From: Lachnospira sp. UBA4346
GTDB lineage: Bacteria > Bacillota > Clostridia > Lachnospirales > Lachnospiraceae
Assembly (NCBI GenBank): GCA_002394205.1
Contig: DGTC01000034.1
Coordinates: forward strand, 1 to 29,671
DNA: 29,671 bases
Direction: 5' to 3'
The notes under the pieces are model-generated. The model saw only the letters and a list, made by a program, of their open reading frames with translations. It was not told the origin of the DNA and did not search any database. This document shows, one piece after another, positions 16,578 through 23,924 of this stretch. The position numbers were made by a program, and so were the translations under genes. How positions within the stretch are numbered: position 1 is the first letter of the stretch; each line of letters begins with the position of its first letter.

Positions 16578-16937
16578 TTAATCAATCACACGCACGCCTT
16601 CAACAAACACGTGAATCTTTTTAATTTCTAATCCTGTATACTCATGAACCTTGTATTTTACTGTTTCAATCAGATTATCTGCAACAGTTGCAATACCAAC
16701 ACCATATGACACAATAACATGGAAATCAAGCTCTACACGATTTTCCTCATCAATCTGAACTCTGATACCTCTTGTCAGGCTGTTACCCTTCAATAACTTC
16801 ACAAGCCCATCCGTCATACTGACTGCTGCCATACCAACAATACCAAAACACTCTACTGCTGCAGAGCCTGCATATTTTGCAATTACTTCTGAATCAATGG
16901 AAACAGCTCCATATTCTCCATCCAAATATCCTCTCAT
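16578..16937 (-). CDS. yloU: Asp23/Gls24 family protein (YloU)
   Basis: This is a 119-aa protein of the Asp23/Gls24 family: small, partly membrane-associated alpha/beta proteins linked to envelope stress in Gram-positives. The exact function is unknown. The conserved stretch SIDSEVIAKYAGSAAVECFG sits near the N-terminus, and VELDFHVIVSYGVGIATVA in the middle. I chose the ATG at 16937, 8 nt after GGAGG; an ATG five codons earlier would put that ribosome site inside the gene. It is first in the yloU-fakA transcript behind a strong promoter. Confidence 0.93.
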   Translation of the reverse strand: MRGYLDGEYGAVSIDSEVIAKYAGSAAVECFGIVGMAAVSMTDGLVKLLKGNSLTRGIRVQIDEENRVELDFHVIVSYGVGIATVADNLIETVKYKVHEYTGLEIKKIHVFVEGVRVID

Positions 16938-16987
16938 ATATAAAACCTCCATTCACAGATATACTTACCATATCATAATTATAGACT

Positions 16988-17016
16988 ATTATACCCTTTC
17001 TATGAAAAAATTTCAA
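16988..17016 (-). promoter_or_regulatory. Strong SigmaA promoter of yloU-fakA
   Basis: On the minus strand: TTGAAA (17011-17016), exactly 17 nt, then TATAAT (16988-16993), about 50 nt before yloU. The rest of the gap from 17017 to 17242 is plain AT-rich sequence in which I see nothing further. Confidence 0.8.
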
Positions 17017-17242
17017 TCTCTTGTTCAATACAAGTTCTATATTTTCGTTTTTTCGATTTCACATCCGTATTTTCATCTTAAAATCTCTTAGACTATACAT
17101 AAAATCTGATTCCGGAGTATATTTCTTAATTCTATTTTGTTAATTCTTTGTTCCTTCATAATTCCTGAAACATTTATTATCATTGTACATATATCTATGC
17201 ACCGCTCTAACATATTTTATTTATAGAATTTTCTCATAAAGT

Positions 17243-17278
17243 AAAAATTAAGGTGAACTGTCATCTGACAATCCACCT
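17243..17278 (-). terminator. Rho-independent terminator of rpmB
   Basis: A 12- to 13-bp stem (17251-17263 against 17266-17278, two G-U pairs, short loop) is followed on the minus strand by TAATTTTTACTTT, 40 nt past the rpmB stop. Confidence 0.88.
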
Positions 17279-17317
17279 CAATACTGATATAAATTTTCGA
17301 AAATTAATAGCAGAATA

Positions 17318-17503
17318 TTATGCACGTTCTACTAAACCTGAACGTAAGCATGATGTACATACATACATCTTCTTTGCAGCGCCGTTAACCTGTACTCTTA
17401 CAGACTTTACATTCGCATTCCACTTCTTGTTAGATCTTCTATGAGAATGGCTCACAGCATTACCAAAGTGAGCGCCTTTTTCGCAAATTGCACATTTAGC
17501 CAT
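17318..17503 (-). CDS. rpmB: 50S ribosomal protein L28
   Basis: This 61-aa protein of the large subunit starts MAKCAICEKGAHFGNAVSHS and is rich in Lys/Arg. It is the zinc-binding (C+) form: C4-x-x-C7 and C49-x-x-C52. The ATG at 17503 is preceded by a perfect AAGGAGGTG at 7 nt. It has its own promoter and terminator. In B. subtilis rpmB adjoins yloU but is transcribed the other way; here both are on the same strand. Confidence 0.97.
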   Translation of the reverse strand: MAKCAICEKGAHFGNAVSHSHRRSNKKWNANVKSVRVQVNGAAKKMYVCTSCLRSGLVERA

Positions 17504-17553
17504 TTTGTAACACCTCCTTAATGGTATTGTGTGTTTTTTCCACAACATGACAT

Positions 17554-17582
17554 ATTGTAGCAGATATTGATAGCTTTTGCAA
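17554..17582 (-). promoter_or_regulatory. SigmaA promoter of rpmB
   Basis: On the minus strand: TTGCAA (17577-17582), 17 nt, then TACAAT (17554-17559), preceded by TGC, which gives an extended -10. The start codon is about 50 nt downstream. Confidence 0.75.
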
Positions 17583-17627
17583 CTATTTTTTATATTTTTA
17601 TTCTATTTTTCGTAATCCTATTGATTT

Positions 17628-17777
17628 CTAGTGACAAAACAGGTTAAATCCAATAAGTAAAAACAATATAATCATGCAAATACTTATAAAAACATTGTCT
17701 GCAAGAATCATCGCTATAATCATACCAATTGCTACCCAAAATAGAATAAATCCGATAAGCCGCGACATCATTTTCAT
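17628..17777 (-). CDS. Small membrane protein, 49 aa, two predicted helices
   Basis: I do not recognise a named family. The start reads MKMMSRLIGFILFWVAIGMI and the product is nearly all hydrophobic: helix 1 at about residues 6-23, a short turn around ADN, helix 2 at about 28-45, ending NLFCH. This is a helical hairpin with almost no soluble part. A TGA lies in frame just before the ATG at 17777, so the start is this ATG or one of the next two (residues 3 and 4). The ribosome site is weak. It begins 56 nt after gerW and may be expressed with it during sporulation. A competing frame over the same DNA is rejected below. Confidence 0.65.
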   Translation of the reverse strand: MKMMSRLIGFILFWVAIGMIIAMILADNVFISICMIILFLLIGFNLFCH

Positions 17778-17833
17778 AAATGTTCATTGACAAACATTTG
17801 ATTGCTTTAATATATGCCAATTTTCCCGATTTA

Positions 17834-18226
17834 TTACTGTTCTTTCGCAATATGATCTATTGCTTCTGATACATCATCCGGCGTATCATCATTTCCTCCT
17901 GATGTAAAACGATCAATCAAATCCGGAACCATATCAAGTACCTTAGTTACGGTATCCTGATTCTTAATATTTACAAGTTTCGTCTGACCATTCTGAATAA
18001 CAAGTACCGCACTTGGCGTTACCTTTCCTGTCATTGCACCACCTGCATTATTCTTTGCATCTGAAGCAAATGCACCTGCACCGACACCAAATGAAACATC
18101 TACAAGCGGCAATATAATTGTATCACCTACTGTTACAGGTTCTCCTACAACTGTTTTTGCGGATACAAACGCATCCATTCCTTTAAAAAGTGACGATACT
18201 GTTTCATTAAATTTTGAATCTGCCAT
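17834..18226 (-). CDS. gerW: Sporulation protein GerW (YtfJ family)
   Basis: This is a 130-aa soluble protein of the GerW/YtfJ family, needed in B. subtilis for normal spore germination with some germinants. It is seen from the start FNETVSSLFKGMDAF, then VVGEPVTVGDTIILPLVDVS, the Gly/Ala-rich FGVGAGAFASDAKNNAGGA, and VTPSAVLVIQNGQ. The ATG at 18226 follows GGAG by 7 nt. The DUF2953/YtfI-like gene lies immediately upstream, the same pairing as ytfI-ytfJ in B. subtilis. ytfJ is SigmaF-dependent there; I found no convincing SigmaF/G promoter in the 83-nt gap. Confidence 0.93.
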   Translation of the reverse strand: MADSKFNETVSSLFKGMDAFVSAKTVVGEPVTVGDTIILPLVDVSFGVGAGAFASDAKNNAGGAMTGKVTPSAVLVIQNGQTKLVNIKNQDTVTKVLDMVPDLIDRFTSGGNDDTPDDVSEAIDHIAKEQ

Positions 18227-18309
18227 ATTCTTTCTCCATTCTGCAAACGCCTGCGACTGTGTTTATTTTCGACACAAATATAGCATTTGCCTTCTTTTCT
18301 TATTTATTC

Positions 18310-19350
18310 TTATCTTGAAATAAATTTACGTATTATCTGATTCCTATATAAACGAATTGCAATTACTATAATTGGAAACAGACAGAATCTGCCTTTTGCA
18401 AAAACTTCTCCTTCCATAACCTGTCGGTCAAAATCCGGAATAATTTCCGCATCCAGCCCCAATAATCCATAAACTACTGCAAGTCGCACTGCAACCCAGC
18501 CGGTAATACTGCTATCCTCAAATCCATATCTGATATGAATACGGTATTTCTTGGGCTTTAACAATTTATATAACTTTTTTGCCTGCGTCCATACCAATGC
18601 TACCATTTCACGATTATCCTCATCGCGAATTGTCTTTTTAACTGATTCTATTTTGGCTTTAACAGTTGTAATCGCATCTTCGCTCTTATGATACACACCC
18701 TTTAGCAATTCAACAATACGCTTTCCCAGCTGAATCACTTTTGTCAAAATAGAATTCGGTACTTTTCTTATTTTTTGAAGCAGTTGCTTGATTTTATTTA
18801 TTTTTAAAGATTCTTCTTTTTCCTGTGAGACTTCCTGTATCTGCAATACATTGTTCTCATGTGTTGTTTCCTTTAATAAAGATACCGTATTTTCTGTGTC
18901 ATTGGACTTTTGCTGCAAGACATCCTTTTGCGAATGAGGTGCAATCTCCTGAACCTCCTCTTTATGTTGTCTAATCTGCACCGGTCGCTGCTGAGAAGCT
19001 GCAGGTTCATCAAACACTGTCTTCCCACCCGATTTTGTGCCTTGCTCGTCCATATAACTGCGTGTTTCCTTCTGTTCATTTATTTCTAGTTCCGGTATTT
19101 GATAAATGGTAAACCATAACACCTTAACCCGTAAAATAAATTCATCATTCTCGTAACAACCTGTTGCACGAACAATATGGAGCAGATAACTTGCCCGAAA
19201 CTCCATATGTGGCTTACTAAAATAATCTGCCTGAATCCTATAACGAACCGGAGAAAACAACACCAACAGAACAATTGCAAAAACAATTCCTATAATGCTC
19301 AGCAGTATGATGCCTAATATTTTTAAAATTAATAAAATTATATGAAGCAT
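18310..19350 (-). CDS. DUF2953 domain membrane protein (YtfI-like)
   Basis: This 346-aa protein has an N-terminal membrane helix (about residues 5-32) followed by SPVRYRIQADY, the start of the DUF2953 region. A long low-complexity, charged, Gln/Glu/Lys-rich segment interrupts it at about residues 95-180. The C-terminal part contains KKLYKLLKPKKYRIHIRYGF and GWVAVRLAVVYGLLG and ends with a hydrophobic segment and a basic tail. The family has no known activity, but it sits beside GerW/YtfJ in many spore formers, suggesting a joint sporulation role. The 110-aa gene ends 14 nt upstream, so the two are cotranscribed. Confidence 0.85.
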   Translation of the reverse strand: MLHIILLILKILGIILLSIIGIVFAIVLLVLFSPVRYRIQADYFSKPHMEFRASYLLHIVRATGCYENDEFILRVKVLWFTIYQIPELEINEQKETRSYMDEQGTKSGGKTVFDEPAASQQRPVQIRQHKEEVQEIAPHSQKDVLQQKSNDTENTVSLLKETTHENNVLQIQEVSQEKEESLKINKIKQLLQKIRKVPNSILTKVIQLGKRIVELLKGVYHKSEDAITTVKAKIESVKKTIRDEDNREMVALVWTQAKKLYKLLKPKKYRIHIRYGFEDSSITGWVAVRLAVVYGLLGLDAEIIPDFDRQVMEGEVFAKGRFCLFPIIVIAIRLYRNQIIRKFISR

Positions 19351-19364
19351 TGATTCCCCATTTC

Positions 19365-19697
19365 TTATTTATTCTCATTTCCAAAGTGAAGGAATTTTCG
19401 AATCTCAAAATTCCCTGTTGCCTGATATACATCCTCAACAATCCGTTTGGCAACTTCTAATGCCTCATCATATCCCACTGCAATTCCAACAATGTATAAC
19501 TGTTCCAAATGCCGCTTATCTTTATAATAAGGCTGCTTCAGTTCATTGGCAGAAAATATATCCAACAGATTATTATGTGCAGATAGACTAATCAGAAACG
19601 TATCATATGTGAAACGATTCTTTCGAATCCTGCCAAATATTTTATATTTTGCTTTTTTTGCACGTTCTCCTAAATATAATTTCCTATACCACTTCAT
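19365..19697 (-). CDS. Conserved hypothetical protein, 110 aa
   Basis: A small soluble protein beginning MKWYRKLYLGERAKKAKYKI. The middle reads like a beta/alpha core (FLISLSAHNNLLDIFSANEL), and the end (VGIAVGYDEALEVAKRIVED) looks like a strand followed by an amphipathic helix. From memory it resembles a Lachnospiraceae family of about 105-110 residues (possibly DUF6145), which I cannot confirm here. There is no signal peptide or membrane segment. It lies between the unknown 464-aa gene (11 nt upstream) and the DUF2953 gene (14 nt downstream), tight spacing that implies one transcript. Confidence 0.78.
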   Translation of the reverse strand: MKWYRKLYLGERAKKAKYKIFGRIRKNRFTYDTFLISLSAHNNLLDIFSANELKQPYYKDKRHLEQLYIVGIAVGYDEALEVAKRIVEDVYQATGNFEIRKFLHFGNENK

Positions 19698-19708
19698 ATA
19701 TATCCTGC

Positions 19709-21103
19709 TTAATCTTCTTGCATAAGACTCTTTAAAATATCAATAACTGCCTGCTGTTCAGCCTCATCATTACACTGTTCTAATGATACATTAATATAAG
19801 ACTGAATCTCTTCCGTATTATTAAAGAACACCGGCAACTGTGATATCACTGCAGACATAACCGCTCTGCGTACCATTTGTGGCATGCCTTTAAACAAAAC
19901 GTCCAACTGTGCAATAAGTTTCTGTGCCATCTGATCCGCATACGTATCATCCGGAACCTGCTCAGATTCTACATTCTGATATAATGATACAAAATCGCTT
20001 CCCGACTGCAACAACAGAACAGATTTTAAATTCTGATACCCTGTTACCAAATCATTCTCTTCTAATTCTTTCTGACAAGTCTGTAATGCTGCACCCACGG
20101 CATAATCACTTTCTGTTACTGCCATCATAATTCGTTCAAGTTTTCCTTCAAACAGCGTAAAACGGTTAATTGTTTCCTCTGAAATTTCTCCATCGTTTGC
20201 AGCAAGAATCTCTGATAAAATTGTTTTTGAAGTCTGAACTTCCCTTACATTATCTGTATCTAATGCAAGCTCCTCTGTCAGCAAAATTGTATACACATCA
20301 TTAACCATCTGCGCAAGTAAAACAAATAAATCTGCCACACTGCTCATCTTTTCTGTCGCAATATCCAATGCCCCTTTCAGGCGATGATATTCTGCTTCAT
20401 CAAGCTGCGTATAATCTGCATTTGAAAGTGTCTTATAAATATCATTTGCTTCTTCAAACATCGTATCAAACTGTTCATGTTTTGAAAGCATTGCACTTGA
20501 TGACAAATTCATATAAAACTCGTCAATCGTGCCTTTCTGTGCACCATGATACAACGTGAACGCTTCTTGAACATATTCATAAAATTTATTTTTTGACAAA
20601 CGCATTGGAAGCTGACCAACAACTTCTGATATCTTACTGTTAATTACAATATTATCTTTATCTGACAGAATATAATGCATTAAATCATTCGTAAAATACA
20701 TTCCATAATATTCTCTGTCGACTGTATTTTCTGTAAAACGATATTCCACACGATTTAACACGTACTCATAAATACGGAAACAGTCTACATAATCTGTAAC
20801 AACCTCCATAATATGAATTACCTCGTTTCGAAGTTCTTCAATCGCAGTAATATCGCATTTATGCTGTTCATCTAATATTTGATTTTTTACTATCTGATGA
20901 AACTTTTGATATAATTCTGCAAATTTTGCTTCTGTCGCATTATTTTCCTGTAAAATATCATATACTGTATAATCATTCATTGATAACTTCATAAATGCCA
21001 ATCCATTATACAACGATGCCATACCTGTTGCGTATTTCTTTAAATTTTCTTTTAAATTCTTTCCTTTTGAAATCTCATGTGAAATGTAATTTAAGTCCTT
21101 CAT
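19709..21103 (-). CDS. Hypothetical helical protein, 464 aa
   Basis: I do not recognise this gene. It is long, acidic and almost entirely alpha-helical by composition, with no signal peptide, membrane segment or catalytic motif that I can see. The start is MKDLNYISHEISKGKNLKEN. A repeated pattern of helices with Tyr, Leu and Glu (for example AEYHRLKGALDIATEKMSSV) suggests a helical-repeat or scaffold-like protein. The ATG at 21103 follows AAGGAG by 10 nt. It lies 35 nt after lysA and 11 nt before the 110-aa gene. The linkage to DUF2953 and gerW suggests, without proving, a link to sporulation or the envelope. Confidence 0.82.
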   Translation of the reverse strand: MKDLNYISHEISKGKNLKENLKKYATGMASLYNGLAFMKLSMNDYTVYDILQENNATEAKFAELYQKFHQIVKNQILDEQHKCDITAIEELRNEVIHIMEVVTDYVDCFRIYEYVLNRVEYRFTENTVDREYYGMYFTNDLMHYILSDKDNIVINSKISEVVGQLPMRLSKNKFYEYVQEAFTLYHGAQKGTIDEFYMNLSSSAMLSKHEQFDTMFEEANDIYKTLSNADYTQLDEAEYHRLKGALDIATEKMSSVADLFVLLAQMVNDVYTILLTEELALDTDNVREVQTSKTILSEILAANDGEISEETINRFTLFEGKLERIMMAVTESDYAVGAALQTCQKELEENDLVTGYQNLKSVLLLQSGSDFVSLYQNVESEQVPDDTYADQMAQKLIAQLDVLFKGMPQMVRRAVMSAVISQLPVFFNNTEEIQSYINVSLEQCNDEAEQQAVIDILKSLMQED

Positions 21104-21138
21104 TACGAACAGTCTCCTTCATTTATCCATTTGTAGGA

Positions 21139-22419
21139 TTACTTCAAATTCAACTTGTTCAGTACATCACTAAAATCAAATGTTGCAAAATAATCCTTTG
21201 GTGTCTCCGCTCTACGAATCATTTGAACAGAGCCATCTTCTTTCAATAACAATTCTGCTGATTTCAATTTACCATTATAATTATATCCCATTGCAAAACC
21301 ATGCGCTCCCGTGTCATGAATAATGAGATAATCACCCATATCAATCTTTGGCAACTTTCGATCAATCGCGAATTTGTCATTATTTTCACATAAAGAACCT
21401 GTTACATCATACATATGGTCACATGGTGCATTTTCTTTTCCTGCAACAGTAATGTGATGATATGCTCCATACATTGCCGGACGCATCAAATTTACTGCAC
21501 ATGCATCCACACCGATATATTCTTTATGCGTATGTTTTTCATGAATTGCCTTTGTAACAAGACAACCATATGGGGCAAGCATAAATCTTCCGAGTTCTGT
21601 ATAAATTGCAACATCCCCCATACCTGCCTTTGTCAAAATTTCATCATATACTTTGTGAACCCCTTCGCCAATAACAGCAATATCGTTCGGTTCCTGATCC
21701 GGCTTATATGCCACGCCAATCCCACCTGACAGATTGACAAAACGAATATCTGCACCTGTTTTTTCCTTTAATTCAACTGCAAGTTCAAATAAAATCTTAG
21801 CAAGTGCAGGATAATATTCATTCGATACTGTATTGCTTGCAAGGAAGGAATGAATTCCAAAATGTTTTACACCTTTACTCTTTAAGATACGAAATGCTTC
21901 AATAATCTGATCATGTGTCATACCATATTTTGCATCTCCCGGATTATCCATAATAGATGTTCCAAGTTGAAAATATCCACCCGGATTATAACGGCAGCTC
22001 ATCATCTCTGGAAACTTTCCATCAAGAGCCTTTTCTAATGTTTCAATATGTGTAATATCATCTAAATTGATTGTTGCACCAATTTTATTTGCATACTGAA
22101 ATTCTTCAATCGGTGTATCATTTGAAGAAAACATAATCTCTTCCGGCTTATAATCTAATGCATAGCCCATCATTAATTCCGTCATAGAAGAACAGTCCAC
22201 ACCGCAGCCATAATCTTTTAGAATCTGCAAAATATATGGATTTGGAGTCGCTTTCACCGCAAAATACTCCCGATATCCTTTATTCCACGAAAATGCTTCT
22301 TTTAATTTCTTTGCATTCTCACGAATTCCTTTTTCATCATACAAATGATATGGCGTAGGATACTGTTGGTCAATTTTCTGTAACTGCTCTAATGATACAA
22401 ATGTTTTCTTCTGATTCAT
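21139..22419 (-). CDS. lysA: Diaminopimelate decarboxylase family enzyme (fold III PLP)
   Basis: Enzymes of this family decarboxylate meso-diaminopimelate to L-lysine, or act on related amino acids. The PLP-binding lysine is K56 in EYFAVKATPNP. Other features are the CGVDCSSMTEL region, NLSGGIGVAYKP (phosphate-binding glycines), ELGRFMLAPYG, and the second-subunit cysteine in GSLCENNDKFA. At the position where canonical LysA has an H-x-GSQ motif this one has GIHSFLASN, so it belongs to a divergent branch; I call LysA as the most likely role rather than certain. 426 aa is a normal length. The ATG at 22419 has GGAAGGA upstream. It has no neighbouring lysine-pathway genes. Confidence 0.82.
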   Translation of the reverse strand: MNQKKTFVSLEQLQKIDQQYPTPYHLYDEKGIRENAKKLKEAFSWNKGYREYFAVKATPNPYILQILKDYGCGVDCSSMTELMMGYALDYKPEEIMFSSNDTPIEEFQYANKIGATINLDDITHIETLEKALDGKFPEMMSCRYNPGGYFQLGTSIMDNPGDAKYGMTHDQIIEAFRILKSKGVKHFGIHSFLASNTVSNEYYPALAKILFELAVELKEKTGADIRFVNLSGGIGVAYKPDQEPNDIAVIGEGVHKVYDEILTKAGMGDVAIYTELGRFMLAPYGCLVTKAIHEKHTHKEYIGVDACAVNLMRPAMYGAYHHITVAGKENAPCDHMYDVTGSLCENNDKFAIDRKLPKIDMGDYLIIHDTGAHGFAMGYNYNGKLKSAELLLKEDGSVQMIRRAETPKDYFATFDFSDVLNKLNLK

Positions 22420-22480
22420 TGCTTTTGTAGTTCCTTCCTATACACACTTTTTCAATTTTGCATTTAACTTATTAATAAAA

Positions 22481-22819
22481 TTATTTTTCAACTTTGTACT
22501 GTAAACGCTGACAGCCGTTAAAAGCTGTTGGATTTACGTCTACATTGCTGCAGTACTCTGCATGTACCAAATTAATACAATTTGCAAAAGCCTCTTCTCC
22601 AATACGTTCCAAAGACGAAGGCAGCACAACCTCCTGCAAATTATAGCAGTCTTCAAAGGCATTATGTTCAATCTCTCGAACACCTTCCGGTAAAACAATC
22701 TTAACAACATCTTCTCTTCCTGAAAAAATATTTTCATCAATAATGCTGTAATCACTTCTTTCAATGCCCTTTGTTGTCTTATTACGCAAAAAAACTAAAA
22801 TCTTACTATTATTATTCAT
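22481..22819 (-). CDS. Small LRR_5 (BspA-like) repeat protein, 112 aa
   Basis: This protein carries two to three leucine-rich repeats of the LRR_5/BspA type. The units are VVKIVLPEGVREIEHNAFED, NLQEVVLPSSLERIGEEAFA and a partial third one ending NVDVNPTAFNGCQRL. LRR_5 proteins are usually large surface proteins with signal peptides and many repeats; this one is tiny and has neither a signal peptide nor an anchor, so it is probably cytoplasmic. The ATG at 22819 follows GGGGGA. It lies between the lytic transglycosylase and lysA. The function is unknown; a remnant of a larger gene is possible, but the ORF is intact. Confidence 0.8.
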   Translation of the reverse strand: MNNNSKILVFLRNKTTKGIERSDYSIIDENIFSGREDVVKIVLPEGVREIEHNAFEDCYNLQEVVLPSSLERIGEEAFANCINLVHAEYCSNVDVNPTAFNGCQRLQYKVEK

Positions 22820-22866
22820 ATTAAATCCCCCATTCTTAACTCAATTACAATAAACTTCTGATTACA

Positions 22867-23862
22867 TTATTCACTTTTTCTAAGAGATACCGCCAATGGA
22901 CTTACCATTGCTGCCTGCATCTCATATAATGACTGTGCAGTAGTAACATTTTCATCCTGATTTGTATTCTGAATTACCATGTTTTGTGATTGCTGATTCT
23001 GTGTATCCTGCCCTTGAACAACAGAATCTATCATATTGGGATTATCAGCTGTTTGTGTAATATTTGTTTCTTCTTTTGCATCTGTTAATCTTTTTTCATA
23101 AATTTCCTTGTACGTATTCAGAAGCACTTCATAATCTTCATACCGAAACAACGGTGAAGTATTTTCACTGCTTTCATATGCCTTTGCTTTTAACATATCT
23201 TCAACTGTCGGATAAGAGATTCCAATCTTAATTTCTCCCTGTCCTTCAATCGCATCTGTCGGCATCTTATTGCTATGCACTTCAACATCCGGTGCCTCTT
23301 GTGCGGTTACGCGACTCAAATCTGTTGCAGAAGCCCCTTCAATGGTTCTCGAATCATTTTCCAATGCTCCTCCCAACAAATCATTTATCTTCTCTATATA
23401 ATGCAATGTCTGATCATATGGCGGAACTCCTCCATATTTCTGAACAGAGCCACTTCCTGCATTATATGCTGCAAGAGCTAGTGTAACATTACCATTATAA
23501 TCATCTAAAAGATACCCCAGCATCTTTGCCCCACCTGTGATACTCTGTTCTGCATCAAACGGATCTTCAACCCCAAGCGACTCTGCTGTTGCCGGCATAA
23601 GCTGCATCATTCCCATAGCTCCGCAGTAAGACACCGCACTCGCATCAAAGCCTGACTCAGCCTGTGCTACCGCTTTTAAAAGGTTGACATCCACTCCATA
23701 TTCATCTGACACTTTCTGAAATATCTCATCCAACGTCAAATCATTCGTCTCTATTGCATTGTATACAGAATCAAATTCGCCTGTACTCTCTGAATCCGTG
23801 CTATCATTCTGCACCTGATATTGGTTACCATCAACAAAACTGACTGCACTAACTATATCCAT
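22867..23862 (-). CDS. Lytic transglycosylase (SLT domain) without signal peptide
   Basis: The SLT/goose-lysozyme-like domain occupies about residues 42-165: catalytic E69 in AVAQAESGFDASAVS, then GAMGMMQLMP (81-90) and LALAAYNAGSGSVQKYGG (128-145). Such enzymes cleave peptidoglycan glycan strands, leaving anhydro-MurNAc ends. No signal peptide or membrane helix is visible. The C-terminal half (about 165-331) looks disordered and is rich in Gln, Asn, Asp and Thr (for example QGQDTQNQQSQNMVIQNTNQ). The ATG at 23862 has GGAG 11 nt upstream. It follows the FtsW-PbpA pair, with its own extended -10 promoter. Confidence 0.87.
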   Translation of the reverse strand: MDIVSAVSFVDGNQYQVQNDSTDSESTGEFDSVYNAIETNDLTLDEIFQKVSDEYGVDVNLLKAVAQAESGFDASAVSYCGAMGMMQLMPATAESLGVEDPFDAEQSITGGAKMLGYLLDDYNGNVTLALAAYNAGSGSVQKYGGVPPYDQTLHYIEKINDLLGGALENDSRTIEGASATDLSRVTAQEAPDVEVHSNKMPTDAIEGQGEIKIGISYPTVEDMLKAKAYESSENTSPLFRYEDYEVLLNTYKEIYEKRLTDAKEETNITQTADNPNMIDSVVQGQDTQNQQSQNMVIQNTNQDENVTTAQSLYEMQAAMVSPLAVSLRKSE

Positions 23863-23895
23863 GAATTCATTGTCTCCTTTGCATTATTCTTTTCT

Positions 23896-23924
23896 ATTAT
23901 ATCACTTTATTGCTCTAATGAAAA
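23896..23924 (-). promoter_or_regulatory. SigmaA promoter of the lytic transglycosylase
   Basis: On the minus strand: TTTTCA (23919-23924), 17 nt, then TGA-TATAAT, an extended -10 (TATAAT at 23896-23901). It overlaps the end of the PBP gene, so the transglycosylase can be transcribed apart from ftsW-pbpA. Confidence 0.5.

Noticed and set aside
15858..16631. Plus-strand open frame of 257 codons opposite fakA and yloU
   Set aside because: It is long only because of the codon bias of fakA on the other strand. It crosses the fakA/yloU gap, and its Ser/Thr/Ala/Pro-rich product resembles no family.
17527..17545. TTGTG...CACAA inverted repeat in the rpmB leader, resembling a Rex site of the TTGTGA-N6-TCACAA type
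   Set aside because: The half-sites are one base off the required spacing, the inner bases do not match, and a ribosomal protein gene is an unlikely Rex target.
17644..17850. 68-codon minus-strand frame over the small membrane-protein region
   Set aside because: It overlaps the end of gerW, has no ribosome site, and its composition (many Tyr, Cys, Asn) looks random. The alternative frame encodes a clear two-helix membrane protein.
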